From contig NW_019091425.1 of the NCBI RefSeq assembly GCF_001949145.1, positions 985,609-1,045,608 of the forward strand: a DNA stretch of 60,000 nt, read 5' to 3'. This DNA comes from Acanthaster planci (Eukaryota > Echinodermata > Asteroidea > Valvatida > Acanthasteridae). A model generated the notes under the pieces. The model saw only the letters and a list, made by a program, of their open reading frames with translations. It ran no database searches and was not told the origin of the DNA. The position numbers and the translations under genes are program-made. Of the stretch, positions 1 through 11,387 are shown in pieces (the first letter of the stretch is position 1; the number at the start of each line of letters is the position of its first letter).

Positions 1-255
1 CGTGGTCTTTCAGACATGTTTTTTTTTGCCTGCAGAGACACCAGCATGTTTCACCACAATGCTGCATCCTTGATGTACATGGAATACCTGCATGGGTCCT
101 TTGTTTTCATGGACCCAAAGTAAAAGGGGATGGGGACATCGCATGTCACTCCTACTGTGAATGCGATCTGTATTCCAACCTGAATGTGAATCTCATTCCA
201 TTGAATGTTGAGATTTGAAGCTTTTCGTGGTGGAGGTAGCAAGTAAACAAGATAG

Positions 256-420
256 GTTTGTGGTAGCACCACGGGTATACCTCTTTTTTGAGTATTTTTG
301 GTTCTGAAAAGAACCGGTGGTACGATGGACAGAGCATACTGTCCAAAACGTTTACCGCCGGTTCTTTACAGAACCCCACATACTCAAAAAAGAGATACAT
401 TCATGGTGCTACTGCAAACT
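256..420. repeat. Inverted-repeat (MITE-like) element, ~165 bp
   Basis: Two arms of about 60 bases face each other across a spacer of roughly 30 bases. The left arm (256-318) reads GTTTGTGGTAGCACC, then CTCTTTTTTGAGTA, then GGTTCTGAAAAGAACCGG. The right arm (about 357-420) is its imperfect reverse complement, sharing GTAGCACC, CTCTTTTTTGAGTA and AAGAACCGG. This is the form of a non-autonomous DNA transposon or foldback element. No coding capacity and no clear target-site duplication were seen. Confidence 0.7.
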
Positions 421-483
421 TACATGTAGTCCATTGAATGTTCTATAGTCCTAAGCCCAGAGATTCCTGTAAAACTGGCTTTC

Positions 484-818
484 AGAGGGGGAGGGGGAAC
501 CTTGTGTGTACCTGTGCAAGTTTGCATGTCTTTACCATCTGCCCTTTTGGTCCAAAGGGAAGGGGGAACCTTGTGTGTACCTGTGCAAGTTTGCATGTCT
601 TTACCATCCGCCCTTTTGGTCCAAAGGGAAGGGGGAACCTTGTGTGTACCTGTGCAAGTTTGCATGTCTTTACCATCTGCCCTTTTGGTCCAAAGGGAAG
701 GGGGAACCTTGTGTGTACCTGTGCAAGTTTGCATGTCTTTACCATCCGCCCTTTTGGTCCAAAGGGAAGGGGGAACCTTGTGTGTACCTGTGCAAGTTTG
801 CATGTCTTTAACATCTGC
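484..818. repeat. Minisatellite, 69-bp unit, ~4.7 copies
   Basis: Near-identical units begin with GGGGGAACCTTGTGTGTACC at 493, 562, 631, 700 and 769, a period of exactly 69. The last copy decays after 818. Copies 1 and 3 read CCATCTGCC where copies 2 and 4 read CCATCCGCC, so the array is really a repeated 138-bp dimer. Because 69 is divisible by three, several frames stay open across it on both strands. Those frames are not taken as genes. Confidence 0.95.
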
Positions 819-3800
819 ACTGTGTCAAACTTCTTTTGATACTCTGACCACATAAGGAATAACAGTCCTGTCTACTCTTGCTATTACATCAAGTGTTATG
901 ACTGGAGGCAAAATTTTGCCACATACAGCAAGATTGTTTCATCTTAAATCTTAGTACACAGGTAGTGCACAGTTTCAAAATACACAGGTGTACATGTCTA
1001 TGTTGTCAACAATCCTGCGACCACAAGTGGTAGCGATACCGCTACTTTGCCATGGTGAGACATACATGTACCTTTTACATGTAGGTTGTTTGAAGATTGC
1101 CATTGAAAGATTGGAATTAAACACAATCTACTGAATTAAGGGGAGTATCAGAATCTTTACCTTTGTCGACCTACCTGTCATCTTGGTCTGTGGCCATTAT
1201 GACTGGACAAAACTGGGAGTTAGCGAGGAAAAAATAAAAAATTTATTCGTCTGCAAAAAACCACTTTTGGTGCCCGCCGTGCAGTTATGAGAAGAGATCA
1301 TAGGTTAGGGGTTGAGGTGGGACGTGCAGTCATTGTTTTTTGAAGACTGGTGCACCGCCTGTGTAGCACGAGAACGCCAATTGATTTGAACTGAAAGAGG
1401 ACGCAGTATAACTCGTTCATTTGTGCTTCAGGTTGATTGTTGATCTGCAAAGTTCTGCATGCTCATAGGCCAAATATTTGCTACATTTACAATGCAGAGA
1501 TTAATAAAAATGTACATAATGTAGAAATGTGTATAATGTGGCACACTCACCGATTATCCAAATGTGTGTATATATGTTTCTATTTACACATTCCTATACA
1601 TGTACGTCATGAAACTTTTTCGTCATCCTTTTTGTAATTTTGCAGTATTTATTTAAAAACTTCTTTCTCCTATTTGAGAAGAATTAAGTAGGAGTGGAAA
1701 TATAAAAATGGCAGCCTGACACAAACTGTTGCTTCAGTGTTTTATTTACTGCGTTATTGCTACGAATTTAGATGTACTTTGAATGCAAGCGCATTTCTCT
1801 TGAAAACTGAATGGCCACAATCATGAGTACACCTGCATCAAATGTGTCTGTGTGATTTCCTTTCCTCTGGCATGACGTGGCGAGGTGATTGGGCATTATG
1901 TAAAGTGTTTATAAAAGCATTAAAATTTGTTGCAACTGACAATGACCCACTCCCAACATTGACTTTTTTTTCCATATTGTTTATACATCTCGTGAATGTA
2001 CAATGCAAGCGCTTCTAAAAACCTTAGCCTGTCACAGATGGGGATGCCATCAAATGGAGTTGCAGCTTCACAGCTGAAAGAATTTCACTATATAGCGAGC
2101 ACTATAGCCGAGGGCATCCATGATTGAGGCCGTATCATTTCTTACAGTAATGCGGCTGTAGGCTACATGCATCATACATGAATAAACGTGCAGAAAAAAT
2201 CTAACAACAAATCTTATAAAAAGTTGATAAAACAATCACAAAAAATACATACCAGATATATACACACAGTCCCTACATTTAAACATTATTTTTTATAAAG
2301 CAACCTAACCGGTTTGCATGTATTTCTCAAGATACAACTGAATTAAGTAAATATAGACAAAAAAGAATATGCATATTACAAAACCTGCACCGAAGCTTTG
2401 AAACTCAACCGCAGACTTTTGATCATATGCATGCAAACTAAAATTGTCACGAAAAATATATAAATTGAAGAAGCAACAAAGCCTTAGCTTAAAAAGTACT
2501 GCAATCCTACATTTAAAACAAAAGATTACCCTTAATAATAAGTACGTGGACACAGTGTTTGAGAATAAGAAAAATATAAAGGGTATGTTATCAGAACACT
2601 ATTTTATGTAAATGTTGACAGTATTTGATAAGATGAAATATTTAAACCAATGTTTGAATACAATAGTTGAAAGACACTGGGATACCTGCTATAATGCACA
2701 ATGTTTAACAAACATCAATTGTTGACCTTTGCCAATGTAGTTTTTATCAGGGACACTCAGTTCAAAAGGCTTGTGGAATAAAACAAATATGCTTACTTTT
2801 TACACCCATGACCTATGACCTCTGGCTTACCAGTTTCCAATCCCAGTCGCATGAGCTTTAGTGATCAAACAGTTAATGTCAACTGCACTTGCAAGCAAGG
2901 AGGTTTAGTGGGCTCGAGCTCTGCAGTCTGCATAAATTTGTCGCTTTCTTTGCTCACAAGCTATGCTACCGCAAATGCCAATATTGGTTGGCTTTTGCTC
3001 TCAGGTGAGATGTGGAAAGATAATCATGGGTGGAGGTGAAAGACAATTGTAGATATTGTAGTACATCAGATGTATGCATCCAAGGTCAAAGAATGAAAGA
3101 CAGCGGTAATTCACATAGAACAGGAGTAAAAGTCAAGTTAAAAGTGCTGAAAAACAGTCAGGTTTGTGATTCTATGTGACTTAAAAATGTTAAAAATTCT
3201 TTAAGTCAGCCATCTTGTCATATAAAGGACTGAAAACTATACACAAATCCCTGAATATTTGAAACCGTAAGGAGTATGTAGTACTGCTAAATTTTGAAGT
3301 GAAAAATCAAGGAATTGGTAAATACTTTGATAGATGCACACATTCCAACTGACTTATTGATGAGATTTCGTACATTATCGTTCAACTTGTCTGTAGCACA
3401 AAACTTCCACTGGGGTTGAAGGACCTTTCCCATGAAATATGCAAATAAGGCATGCGCATTACTACTGCTGGTTGGCAGAGTTGCTTAACTATGACATAAC
3501 AACACAAATCTCCAAGCGTGCACAACCATAAGTGCAGAACGTCATTTCTGTACTGGTATAGTTTGACATGACTGCCAAACTTAAAGACAAGGAACTGTTA
3601 CTTTCTGACCTCAGGACACTGAAAACTTCACTTAGTTTTGACAAAGGCTGTAATACGGTTTTGATTGACTTTGAACCCGCCAGGTTATGGTTAGAGCAGT
3701 TCTCCTACACTGCTGACAGTGTTGACGGCCACACTTGCACGCAGTGGTAGTGGCGCACATGCACCTGTCAAATTTGCATGTTTCATGGGAAAGGTCCATT

Positions 3801-4284
3801 CCCTCCCCTGTGCTTCGTTCCTGTGGAAGCACTACTTTTTAGATTAGATAACTATACTTTTAAATTTTGCATCACATGGAGAAAATTTTCCTTTCTTTTC
3901 TGCTGTTCACACTTGGTTTCAAATTTAAACACAATGTAACAAACAGTTTTTCTGGACAAAGACCTTCACAATTGAATTTGTAAGATTTTTTTGGGTAATG
4001 CAATTTGAATGTTCTATGAACAAATGCCACCTTAATCTGCAGTAAAAAGAAATTTGGTCTAGAAGGCCAGCGTAAAACACAGGTTTGTGCTGGGAACAAA
4101 TGGTGTGATTTAAAAGGGACCATTAAATGTCATTCCGATAGTTCGCAATTTTTTTTGGATCTGCCAGCAAAGAGCTCATGAACAAGAGGGGGCTATTTCT
4201 ATTTCAGATCTACTCGTTCCAACACCTGATCACTACGAATGCAAATTTGCTCCCAGCTGAACACCTTGGTGACCGAACAACCTC

Positions 4285-7200
4285 TCAGGCAAAATTGTTG
4301 ATGCCACGTTTCTTGCACTCTCTGTAGCGCGTGCATTCTTGCTGAATCTGTCTGCACAAGAAGAAGGCCAGAAGCATGACGAGCAACTGTGACAGGAGAA
4401 AAAAAAGAAAACAAATAAGTTCTGTTAGTCTTCAACAGAGGGCGCCCTTCCCACACTAAATGTACATGGGGTTCAGTTCACTGCAGACAAACCAAATTTG
4501 TAGGATGTCCTGTTACCATGGGACTTTCTTGTTAACTATGAAATGTGGTCGCACCCAGGATGGGGGGGGGGGAGGTGGGACAGCTAAGACTACAATTTAC
4601 CTCCCACGAGAGCTCATGATGCTCAAAGCCCTTCTCCCACAGAAGGCTAGGATTTACAGCTCTTGGTTCCTTGCACGCTGCAGACTTATGCATGCAGAGT
4701 CTTGATATGGCAGCATACACAATGAATATAGCCAGTTCAGTGATTCCCGAGTATGTTGCTTATGTAATTTTGTGTGTGCTGCGTTAGTTTGTGTACCATG
4801 CGATTGGACAATATTTCAAAGAGCTGCGGAGATGCGATTCTGACGCGACGGTATAAGCTGCCAGTTCGAGGCTCTTCATGCCAAAGGCAGCAGTGTGCAA
4901 AGAGTGAAAAGGGTACCGAAGTGTGATGTCATTTAAAGCAGTAAGTGTAGTACAAACAAAGCGCTTGCTGGTTCACGTGCTGGCTCTCAGGCTAACGCCT
5001 TTACGCACATAATCGTGCACGTGACATATTCACTTCTGTACTCTTTATCAGAGCTAGTAGTTTCAAGATGTCTGTGTATATTACACATGTATATGTTTGT
5101 TAAGAAAAAAAAATTGAAACCTTACAGGAGGGAAGGGGGCTTGACCCCACAAGCAGCAAACAAAAGCTTGCGGGAGGGGCGGCTCGGACTGGAATTTACC
5201 GCGAGAATAGCTTATGATGCTTAAGCCTTCCCCCGGAAGGAAACTAGGGATGTACTGCTATATCACAGGGAAAGGGGGGGGGCTTAATTCCACCCTGCCC
5301 CCTCCTCGGCATGCCAATGAAGATACCCTTCTTCACTTTTTCTCTTGGTAACTTATTAACCGTCTTCATATTTTTGGACACCCAGAAAACAACGTCTGAC
5401 TTTTCTTGTCCCTTAGGAAAAGCCCCAAATCCTGGGCCCAACATCACGGCGCTGCAAAGCACACGATATTACCCTAATGAAGGCTCCATGGAGACCATCA
5501 GCAATAAGCACAGCAGATGGCACATTTCACCTTGGAGGACACTTTTGCTTAATTTAGTGACATAACAGTGGGAATCTCCTATGTGTGCGCGCATGCAATA
5601 ATGTTTACAGTGAAGCAACATCTGCTGCTCTGGTTAGCGGGCCTTCTCTGATAACTGTGGAGCAGCTCCGTGAAATTGGGCCCTGGTTCCTGAGGAGTTC
5701 AGTAGAGTTTGTATATGTCATTCCCCTTAGGGATCCATGGGGGAAGGCCCCCGTGGATGCAGATCTTGGATGTGAAGTACGTGGGGAACTTTTTTCTCAG
5801 AAACAGGACAAGAAGCAGGGTTGGGCTGGTACAAAATGGTAGCCATCTGACCTGCACGACAGCCACTCCAAAGACGGTCAGCCCTACGATGTAGCTCTTC
5901 TGGTTGACGAATACCAGGAACTTGTCGACACAGCTGCTTGTGTAGATCACGTCCGATACTTCAGCTTGCACCTGACAACATTATGGCAAATAGTCCGGCT
6001 TTATTTAATGGCCTCTCTCACAAACAGGGAATTGAGGAATAATTATTGATCCAACAAACGAGGGAGAGGGAAGGTAGAATTTCAACACCTGTGCCACATT
6101 CTGGGCCAGAATTCTGACCTCCTGTTCTTTTGCCCGAGGGTGAGACACTAACCTTTTCCTGAGTGTTGAATCCGCACTGAGTGTTGATGATCGTGGAATC
6201 CCCATTAGGATCTTGTTTATCCATACAGCAAGAGTAAGGTACCCCGCACCTCTCCGGGCTGGGGTTTGTTGGTGTGCAATTGAAGTAGCGGTTCAGAGAC
6301 CAGTCCGAGTATGATCTACCAGAACTTCCACCGTCACCCCCACAACATCCCAACTGTAAGAAAAAAAGAGCAAGAGAGACACCCAAAGTGGGATTTAGTT
6401 TCAAGAATTTGATGACTGTAAACAAAGTGACATTTTGCCGAGATTTTCTAACATAAATAAAATTTGTTACAAGCTTTGAACACTGCTGCATTCAGCTATC
6501 TTTCTCAGAAGCATTCTTGGAGGAAGTGGGGCGCAGTACCAAAGTAAAGGTGTTTCCCCGAGTCGGATAGGCATGCCAAAAAAATATGACATGGAGAAAC
6601 AGAAATTAGCCTGCAGAAACTCAGCAATGTGATCTCAGTATAGTGGTCTTTTATTCATCAGAATCAAATCTCTGTGGATGAAAAGGTACAATGGAAAGGC
6701 CCAGAAACAACTGAGAAAGGAGGATTTCTTGAAATCTTGTGTCATTACAAGTCTCTTGATCGCCATAGCCTTGGTACATACATGTAGTATTCTAAGACTG
6801 GATGTTAGTTACATGTATATTGGTACATATATGACTATCCTTTCATGCTTACTAAACTTCGGGGCTACAAAAGGGACTTTATAACACTGATAATGCCTTG
6901 TGTGGACTTGTGAAATAACTGCTCCCGGTACTCGCCATTAACCACATGCTGCTGAGGAACCCTGTTTTGAGCACCAAGGGTTGACATGCAGAGCTGGGCT
7001 GCCCGAAATCAGACAAAAGAGCTGTTCCGTGTAACAAAAGACCTGCTGCTGGGAATTGCCATCATTTTTCGGCTTGCATTTTTCGAAGACAATCCGTCAC
7101 TGTTTTTAAACAGTATACCACTGTTTAAGGCATAGCGCGCCTGCGGATTAGCACCCGGGACAAAAGTGCTCCAGGACCCCATTGATGAGTGTAAATGTCC

Positions 7201-10200
7201 ATTGACTGAAATGATGAATTTTGAGGAATTTTGAAAACTTAATATCTCCCGTACGTGTGCACTGCATTTAAGAAGCAACCAACAGCAAGTGATTAATGAC
7301 TCCATTCATAAGCAAGAGCATCTTTTCTTTCTTTTTTCAAGCAACCTTCTCCTTTGTACACACCAAGCTCCGCCTTCACTCATGACAGGGGTAACTTTAG
7401 ATATCTGTAGGGGTGTCTGTGTGGGTACCTGGCACAAGGTGCAAGCTGTGTTCAGTTGTCACCCTGGAAGTGTTGTTATCGAGACCTCTTGAGACCATCA
7501 AAAGACCAACATAAGACCCTGCCCACTCTGAAACATTCCAGAGTAGTTAACTCTGCTACTCATGCCCGGTCTAGTGACGGTCTCAAATACAACACTACGC
7601 CTCAGCCTCTCCTCTTGTCAACAAAAGGGGCAACTTGTGCACGCAGCAGGGTAAGGCCAGATTTGTTTTTGGTGCAAGCCCAGCCCAAATTTGCTATGTG
7701 TTCACATACATGTACTTCTGCAGTGTAGACGATCAACTTTCGTGTGTCTTACCGTCCTTTGAGAAAAGTCAATAAAATTGGTGAGATCTCCATCTATCCT
7801 GTAACGTGCAATCGAGCGCTCAATGATCTCATCCACCGTGTTGTAAAACTGAAAGTGAAAATGATTTAACACAGCCAACTGTCACATCATTCTTGACATT
7901 TCACTTCTGGGGATATCCTTCTTGCTAAATACTTTGGAAGCAGCGACCAGATTGCTTTATGTGGGTGAGAAAGTTCCTGGAACTATTTTTATTTCAATCA
8001 TTTAGCACTTAAAAGGATAGGCTTCTTGAGGAAATTAAAATTCATCAACACAGAACTACGCTGAAATCTGTATCAGGATGAAACAAAGAACTAGGGATTG
8101 TCCCTTTGACTAGAGAACCAGGAAGAGAAACTGGACATTGTCTGGCAAGGAAAAGCACAGTCAAATCTTCCCGGTTTTAATTCACTACCGGTGGTAGCCT
8201 ATCAGCCTTGTCACATTCAGGGGACCACAGTGATGGACTTACGTTGCCACTGTAAACGAATGCCAGGATTCCTGCGACTACCTCCAGTATGAAGATCAGC
8301 AGCATGAACAGATAGAACTACAGGAAAAAAAAATGACGAAGGCTTAGTGTATCTCAGCACTGCCAACAGCCTACCATTAAATTTTGTATTAATGTAAGTT
8401 AGCTTTCAAAATGAATCACATCAGATTCGATACAAGTATGGTGCATGTATGAAAATGTACTATAAATTATGGGCCGACTGGTAAGACTTATATGCCCTGG
8501 CATACATGGTTTTTCATCTGGTTTTAAACATCTTCTCATTTCCTTCAAGTTTCATCCAAAATTTTGTCAACTGTAAAGCACTATATCATGGTAGCGCTTG
8601 GCACGGTTGTGCTTTATGGTTACATAGGCACAGGGATATCCATTGTTTTGTCACTACGTTAAGCAAGTTTTCATTCCAAGGTAATTACGGTGCCTTTTGC
8701 CATGCTTACCGCATGTGGGTCTTCATGACCTACCGGTACATGTACGTGGAGCTATCTGTTTGTGTAAAATCGTGTGCTTAACAGTGGCATGACATCGAGC
8801 CCTCAGGCTATTTGTCTGTTTGTTCAACTTTGTGGTCCTGTCTTTTAATGTCTTAAAAAGGAGGTACAACAAATAGGGGTTATCAAGGAATAAGCTCTCT
8901 GAGACCGTTTTGTATGCACTAAATTTGATATTAACCCTAACCCTCCTCAATCCTTCACCTGTTGGAGGATTGAGGAGGGTTAGGGTTAATGTGGCTTGGG
9001 CATTAGTCACGTCCATTCTCCTGAGCCGGTCAAGCACAAATTTATTCCCACTCATACATCCATTGAGTCAAGAAGTGTAAACAAGTTTATAAATTGCCAA
9101 CGATTTTCTTCAACAAATTTATTGCATTTATTTAATTAAAATACCCTGTCTGGACACGTGATGGTACGTTCCTTTCTCAATTAGTAATAAACAATCTCCG
9201 TATATAGAGACTTGCCCCACCCACATGGCACATACTACATGTACATGAGGTGGTGCAGAGCCAGGTAGTGCTTTATCAACTGTTTAAGACCAACCATGCA
9301 ATGGCTCAAGCCTAAAAGGAATGGATCAACTGTTTTTTAGATATCTAACAACGATGATTATTCCGTCTTGTGTTGACTCACAAACATCAGGAGGCAGCAG
9401 TTCTCTCGCAGCGCTCCCAGGAAGCCAGTGAACCCCAGGATGAAGGCGATGCTGCCCACGACAATGAGGACGATGGAGGGCTCGGTGAAGACATCCAGGT
9501 AGGACGTGATGTAGATGGTGTTTTGCCTCTCAATCAGTGCCCAGACGCCGATGACAATCAGACAGATGGAGAACACCTACAATGAGGAACAAGGAAGGAA
9601 ACTTTAACTTTCTCAGCGGCCTTCTTACTGGGCTCTTTTCTTTACTTTACAGCATACCCTAGTAAGCAGGAAAACCAAGAGCGTTTGCGCCTTTTTGGGG
9701 AACCAAATCCACTGCTACATTGAATAGTCCTCAAGCCTTCAAAATCCGCAAATAATAATAACAACAAAGGATTTGGAAGAAGTCTGGCTATTACCACATG
9801 TAGATCGTAATTTCACAGCGAATCATCCCTGTACATATTATTTTCACTGAAAACTCAATATTTGAAACCAGCTAAAGTATTGCAAAGATATGAGAGAGTA
9901 CAAGTTGACAAGCTGGGGGAGGTCTGATTGTGTACACTTAGTTGAAGAGCTGCTGAAGAAAGGGTACAATTGAAATTTGCCAATAGACCCATCCATTTGC
10001 ATCAGATTCTGAAGTTTGCGTATGTGGTATCCAACAATGAACATAAATGCTTCAAGAAAAGCTCCAGTGATTACAAAAATAGCTAGACTCACTACTCCAA
10101 TTCAGAGGGTGCTCTTCATCAGCACTACATAAGACCAGCAACAACGATCCAATTCCATGTGAGCTCCTTTATGATAATGCATGAAACTGTGCTATACTGA

Positions 10201-11387
10201 GGCCATTTATTGTAGAGAAATGCGGCTTTCAAAATGCCACCTTTATCAATATCTTATAAATTTGAGTGTGTTAAGCAATGAAGTGAAACTTGTGAGTCCA
10301 AAAATAGCCTACATTCTCATCAATGTTTCAAGGGCATTTTCCTTCTGGTTTTCCTAACCCCATCAAAATGAAAGCTGAGCTATGCCTGGTCATTGGAATG
10401 GAAGCAAATTAGGCCAATCACAGTGTGGCTTTCATCTATGGGTGACAGGAAAATTAAAACAAGAAGAAAAAGATGCGAGCTGTGTTACGATTGGTCAAGC
10501 TGTCATCATGGTCATGCAGTGATGGAGAGTACATGTACATGCTGTTGATTTTCTGTAGTGTGGATGGGCAAAATGCTCGAGACTTTCACCATTTTAATAA
10601 AGGATACAAGGTGAATAAACTTCCCCATCAGACATCTAACTTCACCAAGAAGGCATGTGTGAAAGTTTGTTGCACAAATAGCTGTGATGGCAGAGTGAGT
10701 TGGCGAGTTTTGCTGTAGCTATCTTAAAGGTTTGTATAAACCTTACACATTTCTGGAAGTACGGACTAGCATGACTAGTGGTGCCATCGTAGAGGAAAAT
10801 ATTATTCAACCGGAAACAAAATCCTCTAGACAAGATCTAGGCTTCATCAAGGTAAAAAGGTAAAAGTAAGACTAAAAGTTAAACAACAGACAATGACAGA
10901 GAGGACAAGATAATTTGGGAGGGTTACCGAGCATGATATTCCAACATGACCAAATCATGCAAAAGCTAAACTTACAAAGCAATTGGAAGACGTGTGATAG
11001 GCTAACTAGATATATACCGGAAGGCCTAGCCAACTAAGACCAAGTCTGCTAAAAAAACGGGCGAGTAACTTATCCTACATACAATGTTCCAAAACGTCGT
11101 TAGTGGGCATGGTCACCGTAACAAAGTGATGCCGTAACAAACTGATGTAACTTTAGCCTAAGAAAAGTCTTTAGTTTCCGGTCTTGTCTGTCAAGTGTCA
11201 TGTCTGTCCGGAAATTGGATCACAAACCTCGATTTACAATGTTAATAGGCCTAAGCTATATATTTCGAGCATTTGCTAGTGCTTGTTGTGGTACGATACT
11301 TACCCATAGTAAAAAGTTGATGACAAAAAGTGTGTACTTGATACAAGGATTAATGTGACTCTCGGTCAAGTCTCTGCCCTCCTCCAT
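4285..11387 (-). CDS. TSPAN33: TspanC8-group tetraspanin, TSPAN33-like (7 coding exons)
   Basis: Exons in transcript order: 11304-11387, 9382-9576, 8243-8317, 7753-7848, 6153-6353, 5852-5971, 4285-4386. All junctions are GT-AG and phase 0, giving 290 residues plus stop. Four membrane segments lie near residues 18-43, 62-83, 94-115 and 244-267. They carry the family polar residues Asn24, Glu105 and Gln257, with GALRENCC at 82-89 after the second. The large extracellular loop (about 116-243) starts its cysteine set with CCGG (153-156) and has eight cysteines (153, 154, 176, 186, 192, 193, 210, 231). That number defines the TspanC8 group, whose members escort and direct the metalloprotease ADAM10. 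The run SYSDW...NRYFNC and RCGVPYSCC resembles TSPAN33 most, as remembered. A glycosylation sequon NCT is at 175-177. Cys15, 268, 275 and 281 are palmitoylation candidates. The start ATG (11385-11387) opens a frame that runs straight into the first membrane segment. TSPAN5, 14 or 17 is a less likely identity. Confidence 0.93.
4387..11303 (-). other. Introns of the tetraspanin gene
   Basis: Six introns: 4387-5851, 5972-6152, 6354-7752, 7849-8242, 8318-9381 and 9577-11303. They are AT-rich and hold no further exon that I can support. Contents include G-rich runs near 4562 and 5274 in two diverged copies of one repeat, and the 59-bp TTAA-bounded hairpin at 8931-8989. The rest looks unique. Confidence 0.85.
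8931..8989. mobile_element. Ultra-short TTAA-bounded perfect hairpin (59 bp), copy A
   Basis: The element begins TTAACCCTAACC and ends GGTTAGGGTTAA. Its arms are 24 bases and perfectly complementary (8931-8954 and 8966-8989), with an 11-base loop TCACCTGTTGG. A homologous copy in the opposite orientation, including the loop, is at 42559-42614. TTAA ends followed by CCCTAACC suggest a piggyBac-type non-autonomous element reduced to little more than its termini. It has no coding capacity. Confidence 0.8.

Larger units (their letters stand above)
1..4284. other. Gene-free flank downstream of the tetraspanin gene
   Basis: I see no exon with coding character here. The open frames are short or are by-products of the 69-bp tandem repeat. 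The stretch contains an inverted-repeat element (about 256-420), the minisatellite (484-818) and otherwise AT-rich unique-looking sequence. The 3' UTR of the minus-strand tetraspanin must extend into its right end below 4285. I could not settle on a polyadenylation site: the AATAAA I noticed on the minus strand (1741-1746) is about 2.5 kb from the stop codon. Confidence 0.6.

Noticed and set aside
420-855. Five overlapping reading frames of 100-133 codons with a repeated protein pattern on both strands
   Set aside because: They are by-products of a 69-bp tandem repeat whose unit is a multiple of three. There is no start context, splice site or family similarity.
6018-6491. 157-codon minus-strand frame containing the tetraspanin CCG exon
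   Set aside because: Only 6153-6353 is exon. Both sides are introns with good GT and AG signals, and the neighbouring exons match the family in phase.
8931-8989. Telomere-like CCCTAACCCT sequence
   Set aside because: It is part of a palindromic element bounded by TTAA, and there is no array of TTAGGG units.
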